The notes under the pieces: generated by a model
Seen by the model: only the letters and a program-made list of their open reading frames with translations
Database searches by the model: none
What the model was told of the DNA's origin: nothing
Program-made: the position numbers and the translations under genes
NCBI RefSeq assembly: GCF_018383905.1
Contig: NZ_JAGYWA010000003.1
Coordinates: 679,378 to 743,377 of the forward strand
Length of the DNA: 64,000 nucleotides
Direction: 5' to 3'
From: Flavobacterium branchiicola
GTDB taxonomy: Bacteria > Bacteroidota > Bacteroidia > Flavobacteriales > Flavobacteriaceae
Shown here: positions 53,220 through 62,234 of the stretch, piece by piece
Position numbering within the stretch: the stretch's first letter is position 1
How the letters are laid out: every line of letters starts with the position of its first letter

Positions 53220-55202
53220 CTACTGTTTCCAGGTAACAATAAACTCAGAACGTCTGTTCAACTCATGCTCTTTCTCTGTACATTTTACACCGTTTGAACA
53301 TCCATTTATCAATCTTGTTTCTCCAAAACCTTCTCCACTTACTCTGTCAACAGAAACTCCACCATTTATGATATAATCAACTGTAGCTTTGGCTCTGTTT
53401 TGAGATAACTTCATATTAAAGTCATCTTTACCACGACTATCAGTATATGAATTAATTTTTATATTAATATTTGGTCTGGCTTTCATCAAGTCAATTACTT
53501 TTTTAAGTTCTGCTTTTGAAGATTCCCTAATCTTATATCCATTATAATCAAAATAGATCGGCAGTAAATTAAGTATATCCGTCAAATTGCCTCCATCATC
53601 TATAGTAACAAGCTTATCATTAACTACTACTTGTCTTTCATTAAATAAATTAAGTGACACTTCTTTTTTAGCGGCTGGCTGCATAGCCTTTAATTTTACT
53701 TCTTTTCCAGCTAAATCTTGTTTGCTATAAACTAATTTAAAATCTTTAAAAGGTTCTGTAAACGCCTTGTATTGTCCCTCTTTATCAGTGTAAAAAGTTT
53801 CCACTTTCTCATTATCGATATTGTACACATCGATAGCAACATTTTCAAGAGGTTTACCTGATAAACTGTCTTTAATTGTACCATACACTAGTGGGCGAAT
53901 GTCAAAATCAAATGTTACAGGTCTGGTTTCTGTAAAACCATAGATATCATCATTTCCTTTTCTGTCAGATGAAAAATAACCTTTTTTATCTTTGTTAACA
54001 CTATAAGCGAAATCGTCTTCAGTTGTATTTACACCATCTCCAGCATTTACAACATGATAAACACCTTTATCGTCTTTCATAGCTGCAAAAACATCTAATC
54101 CTCCAAGTCCAGGATGTCCGTCAGAAGAGAAGAACAAAATTCCGTTTTCATCTATGTATGGATAAGTCTCACGTCCAGGGGTATTAATCTCATCTCCAAG
54201 TTTTACAACATCATTTCCAACAAAACCACCTTTCTTAAGACTTACTGTATAAATATCAGAATCTCCAAATTTGTTATTACGATCTGATACAAAATATAGT
54301 TGTGTTTCATCCGGGTTTAAAGCCGGGTGTGCAGATGAAAACGCATCACTATTAATAGGAAAACCTAATTCCTGAATATCTTTCCATTCCCCATCTCTAA
54401 AACGGGCAACATAAATTTTCAAAAAACTTGTACCTTCTTTATCTGTTCCTAATTTTCCATTTTTGTAATTATTTCTGGTAAAGAACATTGTTTTTCCATC
54501 TTTTGTAATGGCAGGAGAACTTTGGTGATATTTGGTATTGATACCACCTTTTAGCATAACTGAATTTGTAAGACCTCCATCTTTTGTAATATCTGCTGAA
54601 TACAACTTTAAAAATGATTGGTTATTCCAACTGTGCTTACGTTTAAAAATTACACCCGAATCTTTGGCAGAAGCATAAATAACTTTTTCTGTGCCATCAA
54701 AAGCAGTTCCAAAATCAGAAGCACCAGTGTTAATTTCGATGTCTTTTAAGATATAACGCCCCGACTGTTTTCCTATATCAGCTTTAAGTTTACTGTTTGT
54801 CCAATCTTGCGATAAGTCTTTTTTACCTGCTTTATTATAGTACACTTTCATTACTTCAGCTGCCTGATCGTATTTCTGGCTGTTGTTTAATGACTGTGCA
54901 TATCTAAAATAGTATTGCGGATCAACATTCGGTTTTGCATCCATTAATTGCGAATATGCTTTTACCGCTTCGGGATACTTTGCATTAAAATAATAGCAAT
55001 CTCCAAGTTTGGTGTATACTCCAATTGAAGTATTACCGTCTTTTATTAGTTTTTCATACAATTTACTTGCTTCAATAAAAGCGAATTTGTTATACGCCTT
55101 ATCAGCATTTTCCAATTTTCGATCTTGTGCCTGTAAAGAGCTCATCTGTAAAAACACAGCTAATAAAAGGAACAATACGTTTTTAATATTTTTATAACTC
55201 AT
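53220..55202 (-). CDS. OmpA-family protein with TPR and WD40-like repeats (PorE-type)
   Basis: A 660-aa exported protein. Signal peptide MSYKNIKNVLFLLLAVFLQ... (cut after QA). TPR-like helices from about 25-140 (ENADKAYNKFAFIEASKLYE, LGDCYYFNAKYPEAVKAYSQ). PD40/WD40-like blades about 210-420 (SSPAITKDGKTMFFTRNNY, AHPALNPDETQLYFVSDRNN, YPYIDENGILFFSSDG). A carboxypeptidase-regulatory domain follows (about 440-510). OmpA peptidoglycan-binding domain at the C-terminus (YFDYNGYKIRESSKAELKKV, INSYTDSRGKDDFNMKLSQN). This order matches PorE-like T9SS accessory proteins. It closes a three-gene set with PorP/SprF and a type B cargo. Confidence 0.92.
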   Translation of the reverse strand: MSYKNIKNVLFLLLAVFLQMSSLQAQDRKLENADKAYNKFAFIEASKLYEKLIKDGNTSIGVYTKLGDCYYFNAKYPEAVKAYSQLMDAKPNVDPQYYFRYAQSLNNSQKYDQAAEVMKVYYNKAGKKDLSQDWTNSKLKADIGKQSGRYILKDIEINTGASDFGTAFDGTEKVIYASAKDSGVIFKRKHSWNNQSFLKLYSADITKDGGLTNSVMLKGGINTKYHQSSPAITKDGKTMFFTRNNYKNGKLGTDKEGTSFLKIYVARFRDGEWKDIQELGFPINSDAFSSAHPALNPDETQLYFVSDRNNKFGDSDIYTVSLKKGGFVGNDVVKLGDEINTPGRETYPYIDENGILFFSSDGHPGLGGLDVFAAMKDDKGVYHVVNAGDGVNTTEDDFAYSVNKDKKGYFSSDRKGNDDIYGFTETRPVTFDFDIRPLVYGTIKDSLSGKPLENVAIDVYNIDNEKVETFYTDKEGQYKAFTEPFKDFKLVYSKQDLAGKEVKLKAMQPAAKKEVSLNLFNERQVVVNDKLVTIDDGGNLTDILNLLPIYFDYNGYKIRESSKAELKKVIDLMKARPNINIKINSYTDSRGKDDFNMKLSQNRAKATVDYIINGGVSVDRVSGEGFGETRLINGCSNGVKCTEKEHELNRRSEFIVTWKQ

Positions 55203-55228
55203 TTTGTACTTTTTAAATTAAAACGTTA

Positions 55229-56143
55229 TTAGAAGAATCTAGGCGTAACCAATCTGTATTTTGTTCCTGCAAATAAGTCAAAGCGCAGGTAGATCTCATG
55301 TGATCCTGAATTGTAATTCCCGATTTTCTGCGTATCATAATCATATGCATATCCGATGTTCATACCTGGAGTAACCTGAAATCCTGCCATTCCACTTACT
55401 GCTGCATCCCATCTGTAGGCTGCTCCAAGTGTTAATTTTTCACTGAATAAGAAGTTTGCAGATAAATCAACCGCTAATGGTGCACCACTAACCATTTTAA
55501 CCATTGCAGCCGGCTTAAATTTCAAATTGCTGTTCAAATCAAAAACGTATCCTCCCATGGCATAGAAATGCATTTTTTTTGAGGCAACAGATTCTTTTAC
55601 ATCATCATAGAATTTAGTTTCTAATATCATTGGCACAGATAAACCAGCGTACCATTTACTTGAGTGGAAGTAAGCTCCGGCACCAATATTTGGAGAAATT
55701 TTTGACAATGTTCCGCTTAAATAAGGATCATAGTCTTTAATATTCAATCGGGAATAATCTACGTCAACAAAGTTTAATCCTCCACTAAGTCCCAGAGATA
55801 AATTTACATCGGAAGAAAGTTGTATTGGATACGAATAATTCAACATTAAATTTGTTTCCTGAGATGGACCAATTTTATCGTTCATTACAGATAAACCTAT
55901 ACCTTGTCCGTTACTGCTAATTGGAGATTCTATCGAAAAGTTTACCGTTTTTGGTGCACCATCCAGACCTACCCATTGTGTTCTGTACAACCCAAAAACA
56001 CTTGGTAAACCGCGTGTACCAGTATATCCTGGGTTAATTGTCATTGTATTATACATATATTGCGTGTATTGTGATTCCTGCTGAGCTGATACTTCAAAAA
56101 CTCCCAAAAACAATATCACCAATAGAGATAAGATTTTTTTCAT
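55229..56143 (-). CDS. PorP/SprF family T9SS membrane protein
   Basis: A 304-aa outer-membrane barrel with signal peptide (MKKILSLLVILFLGVFEVSA|QQ). Family signature ESQYTQYMYNTMTINPGYTGTRG-type start (about 23-42), FSIESPISSNGQGIGLSVMNDKIG (about 74-96), and C-terminal NIGYAYDYDTQKIGNYNSGS. PorP/SprF proteins act with individual type B C-terminal-domain proteins during type IX secretion and attachment to the cell surface. Located 26 bp upstream of the OmpA-family gene and 38 bp after the cargo gene. Confidence 0.95.
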   Translation of the reverse strand: MKKILSLLVILFLGVFEVSAQQESQYTQYMYNTMTINPGYTGTRGLPSVFGLYRTQWVGLDGAPKTVNFSIESPISSNGQGIGLSVMNDKIGPSQETNLMLNYSYPIQLSSDVNLSLGLSGGLNFVDVDYSRLNIKDYDPYLSGTLSKISPNIGAGAYFHSSKWYAGLSVPMILETKFYDDVKESVASKKMHFYAMGGYVFDLNSNLKFKPAAMVKMVSGAPLAVDLSANFLFSEKLTLGAAYRWDAAVSGMAGFQVTPGMNIGYAYDYDTQKIGNYNSGSHEIYLRFDLFAGTKYRLVTPRFF

Positions 56144-56181
56144 TAGTTCTACTTAATTTAATTATTAGTTATAAATGATAA

Positions 56182-57459
56182 TTATTGATTGTTTATATAC
56201 AGGTAGCCTGATTTTTCAACCATTTTTGTACCATTATTATATTTCAAAATATAGAAATAGGTTCCTGTTGGCAGTTTCTCTCCTCTGTTTACCGTTGCAC
56301 GGCCATCAGAATAACCTCTAAACATATTATCACTTTCATTATATGATTTTGTTCCAAATACTTTTACCCCCCAACGGTTGTAAATTTCCACTTCGTTGTC
56401 CGGAAACTTACTAATGTTTTCAATTAAGAAAGCATCATTTTTACCATCATCGTTTGGAGAAATTGCATTGTAAACTACTACATCGAGAACTGGTTCAGGT
56501 GCTTTCTTTACCAAAGCAAATGTGAACATTCCGTAACCTGAAACCTTTGCAGTCAATAAATCACTGTAAGGTTCACCCGATGAGGCAGCCGTTTTTTCTC
56601 CTCCTTCATTAATCCATTTACCCTGAGTTTCATCCCAGCGTACGATTTTAACCTCTGTATCATCATGAGTATCAAAAAAAGTTTGAGGTGTTGTTGCCTG
56701 ATCCATTGTAAGACTCAAAACAATATTCTCACTTCCCTGATCCTCCGTTACCGTCCAGTATTCTTTATCATTAATCGAAACAATTTGATCCTCTTTTATA
56801 GCATGAGAATGTTTTGTATCTGAATTTTTTAAGAAATACTGAGTGGTATAAATATTAGCCATGTCTGATCCTTCACCATGCATAGAAGGTCTGAAATGAA
56901 ACTCATCTCCTACAGGAAACTCAAACATGTTTTTTCCCAGTTTTCTAACTCTTCCATCCACAAAACCAGTTGCATTTCCTGCTCCGGTATGTTCAGCATT
57001 TTCTTTGAAAATCATAAGACCATCAAAAGTATCTGCATCAATAATACCTTTCTTAAATTCTGCCTTACCTGCAACTGAAATCTCTCCGACAAGTACAAAT
57101 GGCATTTGCGTTTTTATATTATTAAAGAGGACATTTTGAAAATTAGAAATCTTTTCGTTTTCAATAATCTGTTCTTCAGTACCGGTAAAAAAGGTTTTCC
57201 CTGCCAACGCAGGAGTAAACGTTACCAGACCTTCATTGTTCCAGTTTTGGAAAATATGAACAGCTCCATCATTAATAAAGGTACCGGACTGCTGATTGTC
57301 ATAGTCCATGTAAACTGATACCAGTGTACCATTACTCACCTTCACATCGCCTTTGTTTACAAACTGAGCTTGTGCGTTTTGAGTAGTTAAAGCAATTAGC
57401 GTAAAACTCAGAACAAACCCTGAATTTCTTACCATCTTATATGTAATGTTCTTTTTCAT
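56182..57459 (-). CDS. Exported protein with gliding-associated type B C-terminal domain
   Basis: A 425-aa protein with signal peptide (MKKNITYKMVRNSGF...TQNAQA|QF). The body (about 30-330) is beta-rich, of unknown function. The last ~95 residues are a type B sorting domain: YNAISPNDDGKNDAFLIENI (about 330-350), VEIYNRWGVKVFGTKSYNES, and LPTGTYFYILKYNNG with terminal KSGYLYINNQ. That domain sends proteins through T9SS. It is probably the specific cargo of the PorP/SprF protein encoded immediately downstream. A minus-strand -7 element TAATTTTG lies at 57491-57498. Confidence 0.92.
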   Translation of the reverse strand: MKKNITYKMVRNSGFVLSFTLIALTTQNAQAQFVNKGDVKVSNGTLVSVYMDYDNQQSGTFINDGAVHIFQNWNNEGLVTFTPALAGKTFFTGTEEQIIENEKISNFQNVLFNNIKTQMPFVLVGEISVAGKAEFKKGIIDADTFDGLMIFKENAEHTGAGNATGFVDGRVRKLGKNMFEFPVGDEFHFRPSMHGEGSDMANIYTTQYFLKNSDTKHSHAIKEDQIVSINDKEYWTVTEDQGSENIVLSLTMDQATTPQTFFDTHDDTEVKIVRWDETQGKWINEGGEKTAASSGEPYSDLLTAKVSGYGMFTFALVKKAPEPVLDVVVYNAISPNDDGKNDAFLIENISKFPDNEVEIYNRWGVKVFGTKSYNESDNMFRGYSDGRATVNRGEKLPTGTYFYILKYNNGTKMVEKSGYLYINNQ

Positions 57460-57490
57460 AATTAAAGAAGTTATCGTTCTAATAATGACA

Positions 57491-57498
57491 CAAAATTA
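57491..57498 (-). promoter_or_regulatory. Promoter of the T9SS trio, -7 element
   Basis: Minus-strand TAATTTTG matches TAnnTTTG and would give a leader of about 25 nt for the gene starting at 57459. With the terminator at 57694 it indicates that the trio is a separate transcription unit from the genes upstream. Confidence 0.5.
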
Positions 57499-57693
57499 GA
57501 GCTATACTAAAGTTAATTTAACCCGTAAAAGTCTTTAGAATATCATAATAAGGTGAATTAATACCAGGAGAAAAAAAAGCTCTAAAACTGACAAAATACT
57601 GATTATCAAAACGTTTAAACAAAAGAAATAACTTACAAATATTTTTTTTACTGACTCATAGTTTGCAACGTCGCTATTGAATGGACAAAAAAA

Positions 57694-57719
57694 ATCCCTA
57701 CTGATTTAACAATAGGGAT
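57694..57719 (-). terminator. Terminator of the fibre-protein gene series
   Basis: ATCCCTA / TAGGGAT stem with flanking runs of A on the plus strand (T-run on the minus strand), 76 bp after the stop at 57795. The 335-bp gap 57460-57794 otherwise shows only the promoter. Confidence 0.65.
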
Positions 57720-57794
57720 GAAAAAAAAAATGATTTTTTATTTTATTCTAAAAGCCAAATTTTCAAATCTTTATTATTTGGGCTTAGTCTGCTT

Positions 57795-58277
57795 TTACTT
57801 CGCAATTTGTTCTATTTCGGCTTGTTGCTTAAACTGAAGCTGCATAGCATCATTTAGATTCTCTTTTGCTGCCGCTCTTTGTTTTAGAACTGCTTCATTA
57901 TCTGTCGACCCGTTTTTTTTGTACTCGGCATCCTGTTCTGCCATCAGTTTACTAACTTTAGCATTAGTAGCATTTAAGTTATTTTCTAATTCTGCAAGCT
58001 TTCTTTTTTTTCCTTCTAGGGCTTGGCGCTCCGTCTTTAACTGTGCGATATAGTCATCTGCATTTTTTTGATCTGCTACAGAACGACCACTTGCTGTCTT
58101 CTTTAATTCCGTTTCTTTTAGCTCTTCATCTACGATCGCAGTTTTCTCATCCAACTTTCTATGGCTTTCTTTAGAAACATTTGAGAATTCATTGCTTTTC
58201 TGATTTTGCTGTGCGTTTATGAATTGTGTTGCCATCATAACCAATACTACAGCCCCTATTCTTACCATTTTATTCAT
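57795..58277 (-). CDS. Exported coiled-coil hypothetical protein
   Basis: A 160-aa protein with signal peptide (MNKMVRIGAVVLVMMATQFINA|QQ). The rest is almost wholly charged helix with heptad character: DEKTAIVDEELKETELKKTA, ADDYIAQLKTERQALEGKKR, KLAELENNLNATNAKVSKLM. So probably a periplasmic or surface coiled coil. It lies 35 bp downstream of the next gene and closes the unit. No family recognised. Confidence 0.65.
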   Translation of the reverse strand: MNKMVRIGAVVLVMMATQFINAQQNQKSNEFSNVSKESHRKLDEKTAIVDEELKETELKKTASGRSVADQKNADDYIAQLKTERQALEGKKRKLAELENNLNATNAKVSKLMAEQDAEYKKNGSTDNEAVLKQRAAAKENLNDAMQLQFKQQAEIEQIAK

Positions 58278-58312
58278 CTTGTACAGGATTTAAATTGACT
58301 TGTAACTTTTGT

Positions 58313-58822
58313 TTATTTCCAAAATGTCCATTCTGAACCATTGTAAATGCATACCATTTTTTTTGCAGTATCATAACAAATTGTTCCTGGCATTGGCTTG
58401 ATAATATTAAGATGTGGTGAAGCTACTTTTGGAAGAATCAGGGCTTTGTTTGCCGATTCTAAAACCAAAACTCCGTCTGCACTACTGCTGGTGGCGCCAA
58501 CAACTGCACCTTTTGTCTCTGCTTCTGGCACATTATCTTGAATGGTTTGATCAAATACACCAGTATGCTTGGATAAATCAACCCAATCCGTTCCGTTGTA
58601 ATACACCACTTTCTTTTTGGCTACATCATACAGCATTACTCCTCCTGTCAAGGCTGCTCCAGTTGGCAATGTTGTTACCCATGGCAATACAATACCAGAC
58701 TTTCCGCCTGTCTTAAAATCTACCAGTCCTGAACCATCAGGCATTTTTTTACCAATTACGGCCTGTGCATTTGCAGCTAACCCTGCAAAAATGACACAGA
58801 TTAAAAAGATGATTTTTTTCAT
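58313..58822 (-). CDS. Exported protein with two 'YNG-W' modules
   Basis: A 169-aa protein with signal peptide (MKKIIFLICVIFAGLAANA|QA). It contains two copies of a ~45-residue module: copy 1 from SGIVLPWVTTLPTGAALTGG to MLYDVAKKKVVYYNGTDWVDL (about 41-85), and copy 2 from GVLVLESANKALILPKVASP to ICYDTAKKMVCIYNGSEWTF (about 117-168). Modules of the type 'LP.......I..P..G...YDT..K....YNGS.W' are frequent in Bacteroidota surface proteins. The end of the neighbouring 710-aa protein has the same module, linking the two. Confidence 0.75.
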   Translation of the reverse strand: MKKIIFLICVIFAGLAANAQAVIGKKMPDGSGLVDFKTGGKSGIVLPWVTTLPTGAALTGGVMLYDVAKKKVVYYNGTDWVDLSKHTGVFDQTIQDNVPEAETKGAVVGATSSSADGVLVLESANKALILPKVASPHLNIIKPMPGTICYDTAKKMVCIYNGSEWTFWK

Positions 58823-58887
58823 GATTTACTGTTTTTTAGTTTTTTCTGTAACCGCCACTACTGGCAGTTATAGAAAAAAACAATTTA

Positions 58888-61020
58888 TTAATAATCTGGA
58901 CAGCCTTGCTGTGTTAAGGTATGCCACGTAGAACCGTTATATAATTTAATCACTTTGTTAACCGTATCGAATACAATCATACCTTCTATCGGGCTTGTAA
59001 TAGCCGCTTCTGGATTTGCTATTCTTGTTAAAACCATTCCTTTATTGGTTGATTCTAATATTAAAGCTCCTGTTCTGGTATCTGCCCAATTTCTAGCAAC
59101 CGCAGTTCTGTCTAGCGTTGAGATAATCGTTTGATATGATTCTGGTGTTCCTGTCGCAACCCCTGGTTTGTAACAAACCGCACACGCATTATTAAATGAA
59201 AGCGTTATAACACTTTGAGGAGTTGTACAATCATAAGCTGGAGAATAAAACTCTACTCTGTACGTACCTGCTACTGCCACATTAGTAGGATCTGCTACCA
59301 AAACTCCTGTAGCATTGTACCATCTCGCGATACAATTTAGCGGTATTGGAGAAACCAGATAATCATTAAGATTAATAGTAGTTCCTGTACAAGGCGCTCC
59401 TGTTGAACCTGTTAAAGTTGGCGCTACATCGCCCGCCTCACAAGAAAAAAATATGCTATTTTCACTTTCGTAAGTCCCTGGCGTTGAACCAAAGTCCATC
59501 GAAATCCCTATACCATTATCTGTACTTGCAGATGTATTAATTGTATTATCAAAAGTCATAAAAGGTCTTGGACTTGCAGATCCTAAATCACTATTCAATA
59601 AGTTATAGGCTGCAGAAAAATAGCCGTCCCAAGGAACTCCAGACTTATATTGAAATGCTTCGTAAGAAGGAGTTCTTTTTGTTCCTACTACAAAATTTGG
59701 CTTGGCTCTGTCTGTTTCGGGATCCCACTGTCCTATTGTAATACCTGGACCATAATCACTTGATCCTAAATAAGTATCCCACCCATGGGCTAATTTTACT
59801 TGTTCGGTATTGCCAGGCGGTATGGTTACCTTATAATCAATTAAGAAATTAGATTCTGGATATACATAGGTATATTTTACCTCAAGCATGTAAATTAAGT
59901 CATTTTTGACCGCTGCCAATCTAATTACATTAATAGATGTTTTACCATCAGGCTGCAAAATCTCCGATTGTTTGGTACTGCTCACCGGAATTAATCTGAG
60001 ATTACTTGTAGTACCAGCAACCAAAGACCCTCCTTCATAAACAGAAGCCCCCACCGAAAGCGCTAGACCATGAAAAGTTCCAGGAACAGCATAGGGACTT
60101 GTCGTACCAGCTGTAATATCAGTACCTGAACCATAAATTTGACCAGTCCCATATCTACGAATCTGCATGTTTCCAGCACCCGATAAATTAATTCTGATTC
60201 CGTCAGGATTAGCCACCGTATAACTTCTACCTCCATTTGCATTAATGATAGTTTGACCAACGTAATTGCATTCATCATTTACAAAAGTGAAACGGTACAA
60301 CTGTCCCGTTGCTGGTTTTGTAATGACTGGTCTGGACAAGGTTGTAGAGGTTGTTGGATTAGCAGTAGCATCAGAAGACAGCCATAACTGTTTAACTAGT
60401 GGAACCATATCATTATAAATTCCTATTGCTGCCATATAATTAGAGTTCCATTTATTAATTGTTGCGGCTTCTTGATTGTAAATATATTCTACTACATTGG
60501 TTCCTTCATATATTTTTACCTCAAAACTAATTACAGCTGCTGGTGCAGTAAAGTCCCATTGCCACTTTTTCCATTCAGCGGTCAACACACGATTGGGAGC
60601 CGTACCAGTAGTCTTGTAAAAGAACATTCCTCCATTCCCTCCTAAATCAGCCCATAATGGTGCTAAAACAGCCCCTAAGCCCATAGTTGGTGTAGCTGCA
60701 TTGGATGCTTGCCTAAAAGAAATCATACCGTTTGAATTGGCATAAAAAGTAGTAAAATCATTGCATCCCATTCTAAAGGTAAAACCAATTGGCAGGGCTG
60801 CACTTGCTACATTATCAGCACTAAGATTTGGAACTGCTGATGCGTCAGTTAGCGGTTCATAAGTAGTGCTTTCTGCTTCGAACTTATAAGCTGATGTGAC
60901 ACTTGGTTGTATTACTTGATCCTGCTGCGCCATTATCTTTGATGGAAACCCAAACAGTATAATAAAGAGGATAGCAAAACAGAACATTGTTTTGCTACGA
61001 TTGTTAATATTTTGTATCAT
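58888..61020 (-). CDS. Large exported surface protein with beta-rich domains and YNG-W module
   Basis: A 710-aa protein with signal peptide (membrane segment MFCFAILFIILFGFPSKIMA, cut before QQDQ; the second Met is possibly the start). N-terminal beta region (about 40-240) with FTFRMGCNDFTTFYANSNGMISF and APLWADLGGNGGMFFYKTTG resembles nidogen/anchor-type domains that begin many surface proteins. The middle is Ig/PKD-like, including WYNATGVLVADPTNVAVAGTYR (about 565-587). The last ~60 residues are the module ALILESTNKGMVLTRIANPE...FDTVNKVIKLYNGSTWHTL. It has two Cys near GACC-like 'NACAVCYK'. Probably secreted and surface-exposed; no type B sorting domain is seen. Confidence 0.75.
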   Translation of the reverse strand: MIQNINNRSKTMFCFAILFIILFGFPSKIMAQQDQVIQPSVTSAYKFEAESTTYEPLTDASAVPNLSADNVASAALPIGFTFRMGCNDFTTFYANSNGMISFRQASNAATPTMGLGAVLAPLWADLGGNGGMFFYKTTGTAPNRVLTAEWKKWQWDFTAPAAVISFEVKIYEGTNVVEYIYNQEAATINKWNSNYMAAIGIYNDMVPLVKQLWLSSDATANPTTSTTLSRPVITKPATGQLYRFTFVNDECNYVGQTIINANGGRSYTVANPDGIRINLSGAGNMQIRRYGTGQIYGSGTDITAGTTSPYAVPGTFHGLALSVGASVYEGGSLVAGTTSNLRLIPVSSTKQSEILQPDGKTSINVIRLAAVKNDLIYMLEVKYTYVYPESNFLIDYKVTIPPGNTEQVKLAHGWDTYLGSSDYGPGITIGQWDPETDRAKPNFVVGTKRTPSYEAFQYKSGVPWDGYFSAAYNLLNSDLGSASPRPFMTFDNTINTSASTDNGIGISMDFGSTPGTYESENSIFFSCEAGDVAPTLTGSTGAPCTGTTINLNDYLVSPIPLNCIARWYNATGVLVADPTNVAVAGTYRVEFYSPAYDCTTPQSVITLSFNNACAVCYKPGVATGTPESYQTIISTLDRTAVARNWADTRTGALILESTNKGMVLTRIANPEAAITSPIEGMIVFDTVNKVIKLYNGSTWHTLTQQGCPDY

Positions 61021-61310
61021 ATAAAAAATATTTAAAAAAATTAATTTGTTTATTATCGGTACAAAAACTTATAACACAATGAAAACTAGAATTTTAAAAA
61101 TATAATCTAAGCTAATGTAGTAAAAATATTAATTAGATTTTCACTTAAAAACAGAGCTAATTCTTGGTTCTTATTGTATTGTATGCTAAACTATTACAAT
61201 CTAAAACTGCAACTGCATGGACCGGTAGTTTACCTTGTAATTCAAAATTGAAGAAGTAGGCATTACCAGCCTATTGCTGGCAATGTTACTTACCTCTCAA
61301 ATATGTTTGA

Positions 61311-62120
61311 TTACTTTTTAGCTAAAACAATTTTTTCTAATTTCTCAAGACGCTCATTTAAAGCCTTGATTTCATTATCCTTAGCATCCAATTGTTTTTT
61401 CTGTTCAATTGCATGCAGGTATAGTTCCTCTGTTTTTTCTAGTAACTGAACAGATAGTTCAGAAACATTAAACATGTATCCTTCGTTTGTTTTTTGAAGT
61501 TCATTTATAGGCGTAATTCCTGGTAAATGTTTGTTTTCTTTTATAAAAGAATCTACATCAGCCAAAGATTTAAACTTATAGTCTGCTTTGATATCTGAGA
61601 ATCCTTTAAAGTAATCTTCAAAAACGTAATCGGCATAGTAGGAGTTAACTGTTGTAATTGCACCGTTAACTCTTAACTTTTCGTTAAGTGCAGTAGATGG
61701 TGTTGTAAAACCACCGATTCCTACCCATCCTTTGAAATAAGCCTGTCCGGTTGTTGTATTGGTCGCACTTGTTGCACCAGCATCTGAACCTGTAAACCAT
61801 GGTTCGTTTTGCATTGTTGCAGAAGATACTGTTTTTACTATACCAGAAGCATCTCTTACCATTACGTTATCTGTGGCAGCTCCTGTTTGCAATCCTGAAA
61901 GGGTTAAAGTATTGGTTGCATCTGTAGTTACCGTTGTAGGCTTAGCTAAAGCACCGCCTAATTGAACATTTCCACTTGTTGCGGTAAGTCCGTTGTTAGC
62001 TGTAGCTATTGAATTAGGATTAACTTGAACTTTTTTCCCGTTTATAGTTACCATCGTTTCTGTCTGTGCCATTAAAAATCCACCCTGGATTAACAATAAC
62101 ATGCATATTATTTTTTTCAT
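61311..62120 (-). CDS. Exported tail-fibre-like protein with coiled coil
   Basis: A 269-aa protein with signal peptide (MKKIICMLLLIQGGFLMA|QT). The N-terminal half is Thr/Ala/Gly-rich beta sequence (NGLTATSGNVQLGGALAKPT, TDATNTLTLSGLQTGAAT) of the kind found in fibre shafts. About 170-230 holds YYADYVFEDYFKGFSDIKAD and KENKHLPGITPINELQKTNE. That pair is a hallmark of the C-terminal region of many Bacteroidota tail-fibre-like surface proteins. It ends with a coiled coil (LLEKTEELYLHAIEQKKQLD, LNERLEKLEKIVLAKK). Downstream of the repeat protein by 115 bp. Confidence 0.75.
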   Translation of the reverse strand: MKKIICMLLLIQGGFLMAQTETMVTINGKKVQVNPNSIATANNGLTATSGNVQLGGALAKPTTVTTDATNTLTLSGLQTGAATDNVMVRDASGIVKTVSSATMQNEPWFTGSDAGATSATNTTTGQAYFKGWVGIGGFTTPSTALNEKLRVNGAITTVNSYYADYVFEDYFKGFSDIKADYKFKSLADVDSFIKENKHLPGITPINELQKTNEGYMFNVSELSVQLLEKTEELYLHAIEQKKQLDAKDNEIKALNERLEKLEKIVLAKK

Positions 62121-62234
62121 TTTTTACTTAATTTAAAAGCTATATTATTAAATCACAATACTATAAATTATGGGGGCCGCTGTTCTTTTTGCAAAGGCTC
62201 AGCATTTTTGAGCCCCCATTATTATACTTAAATA

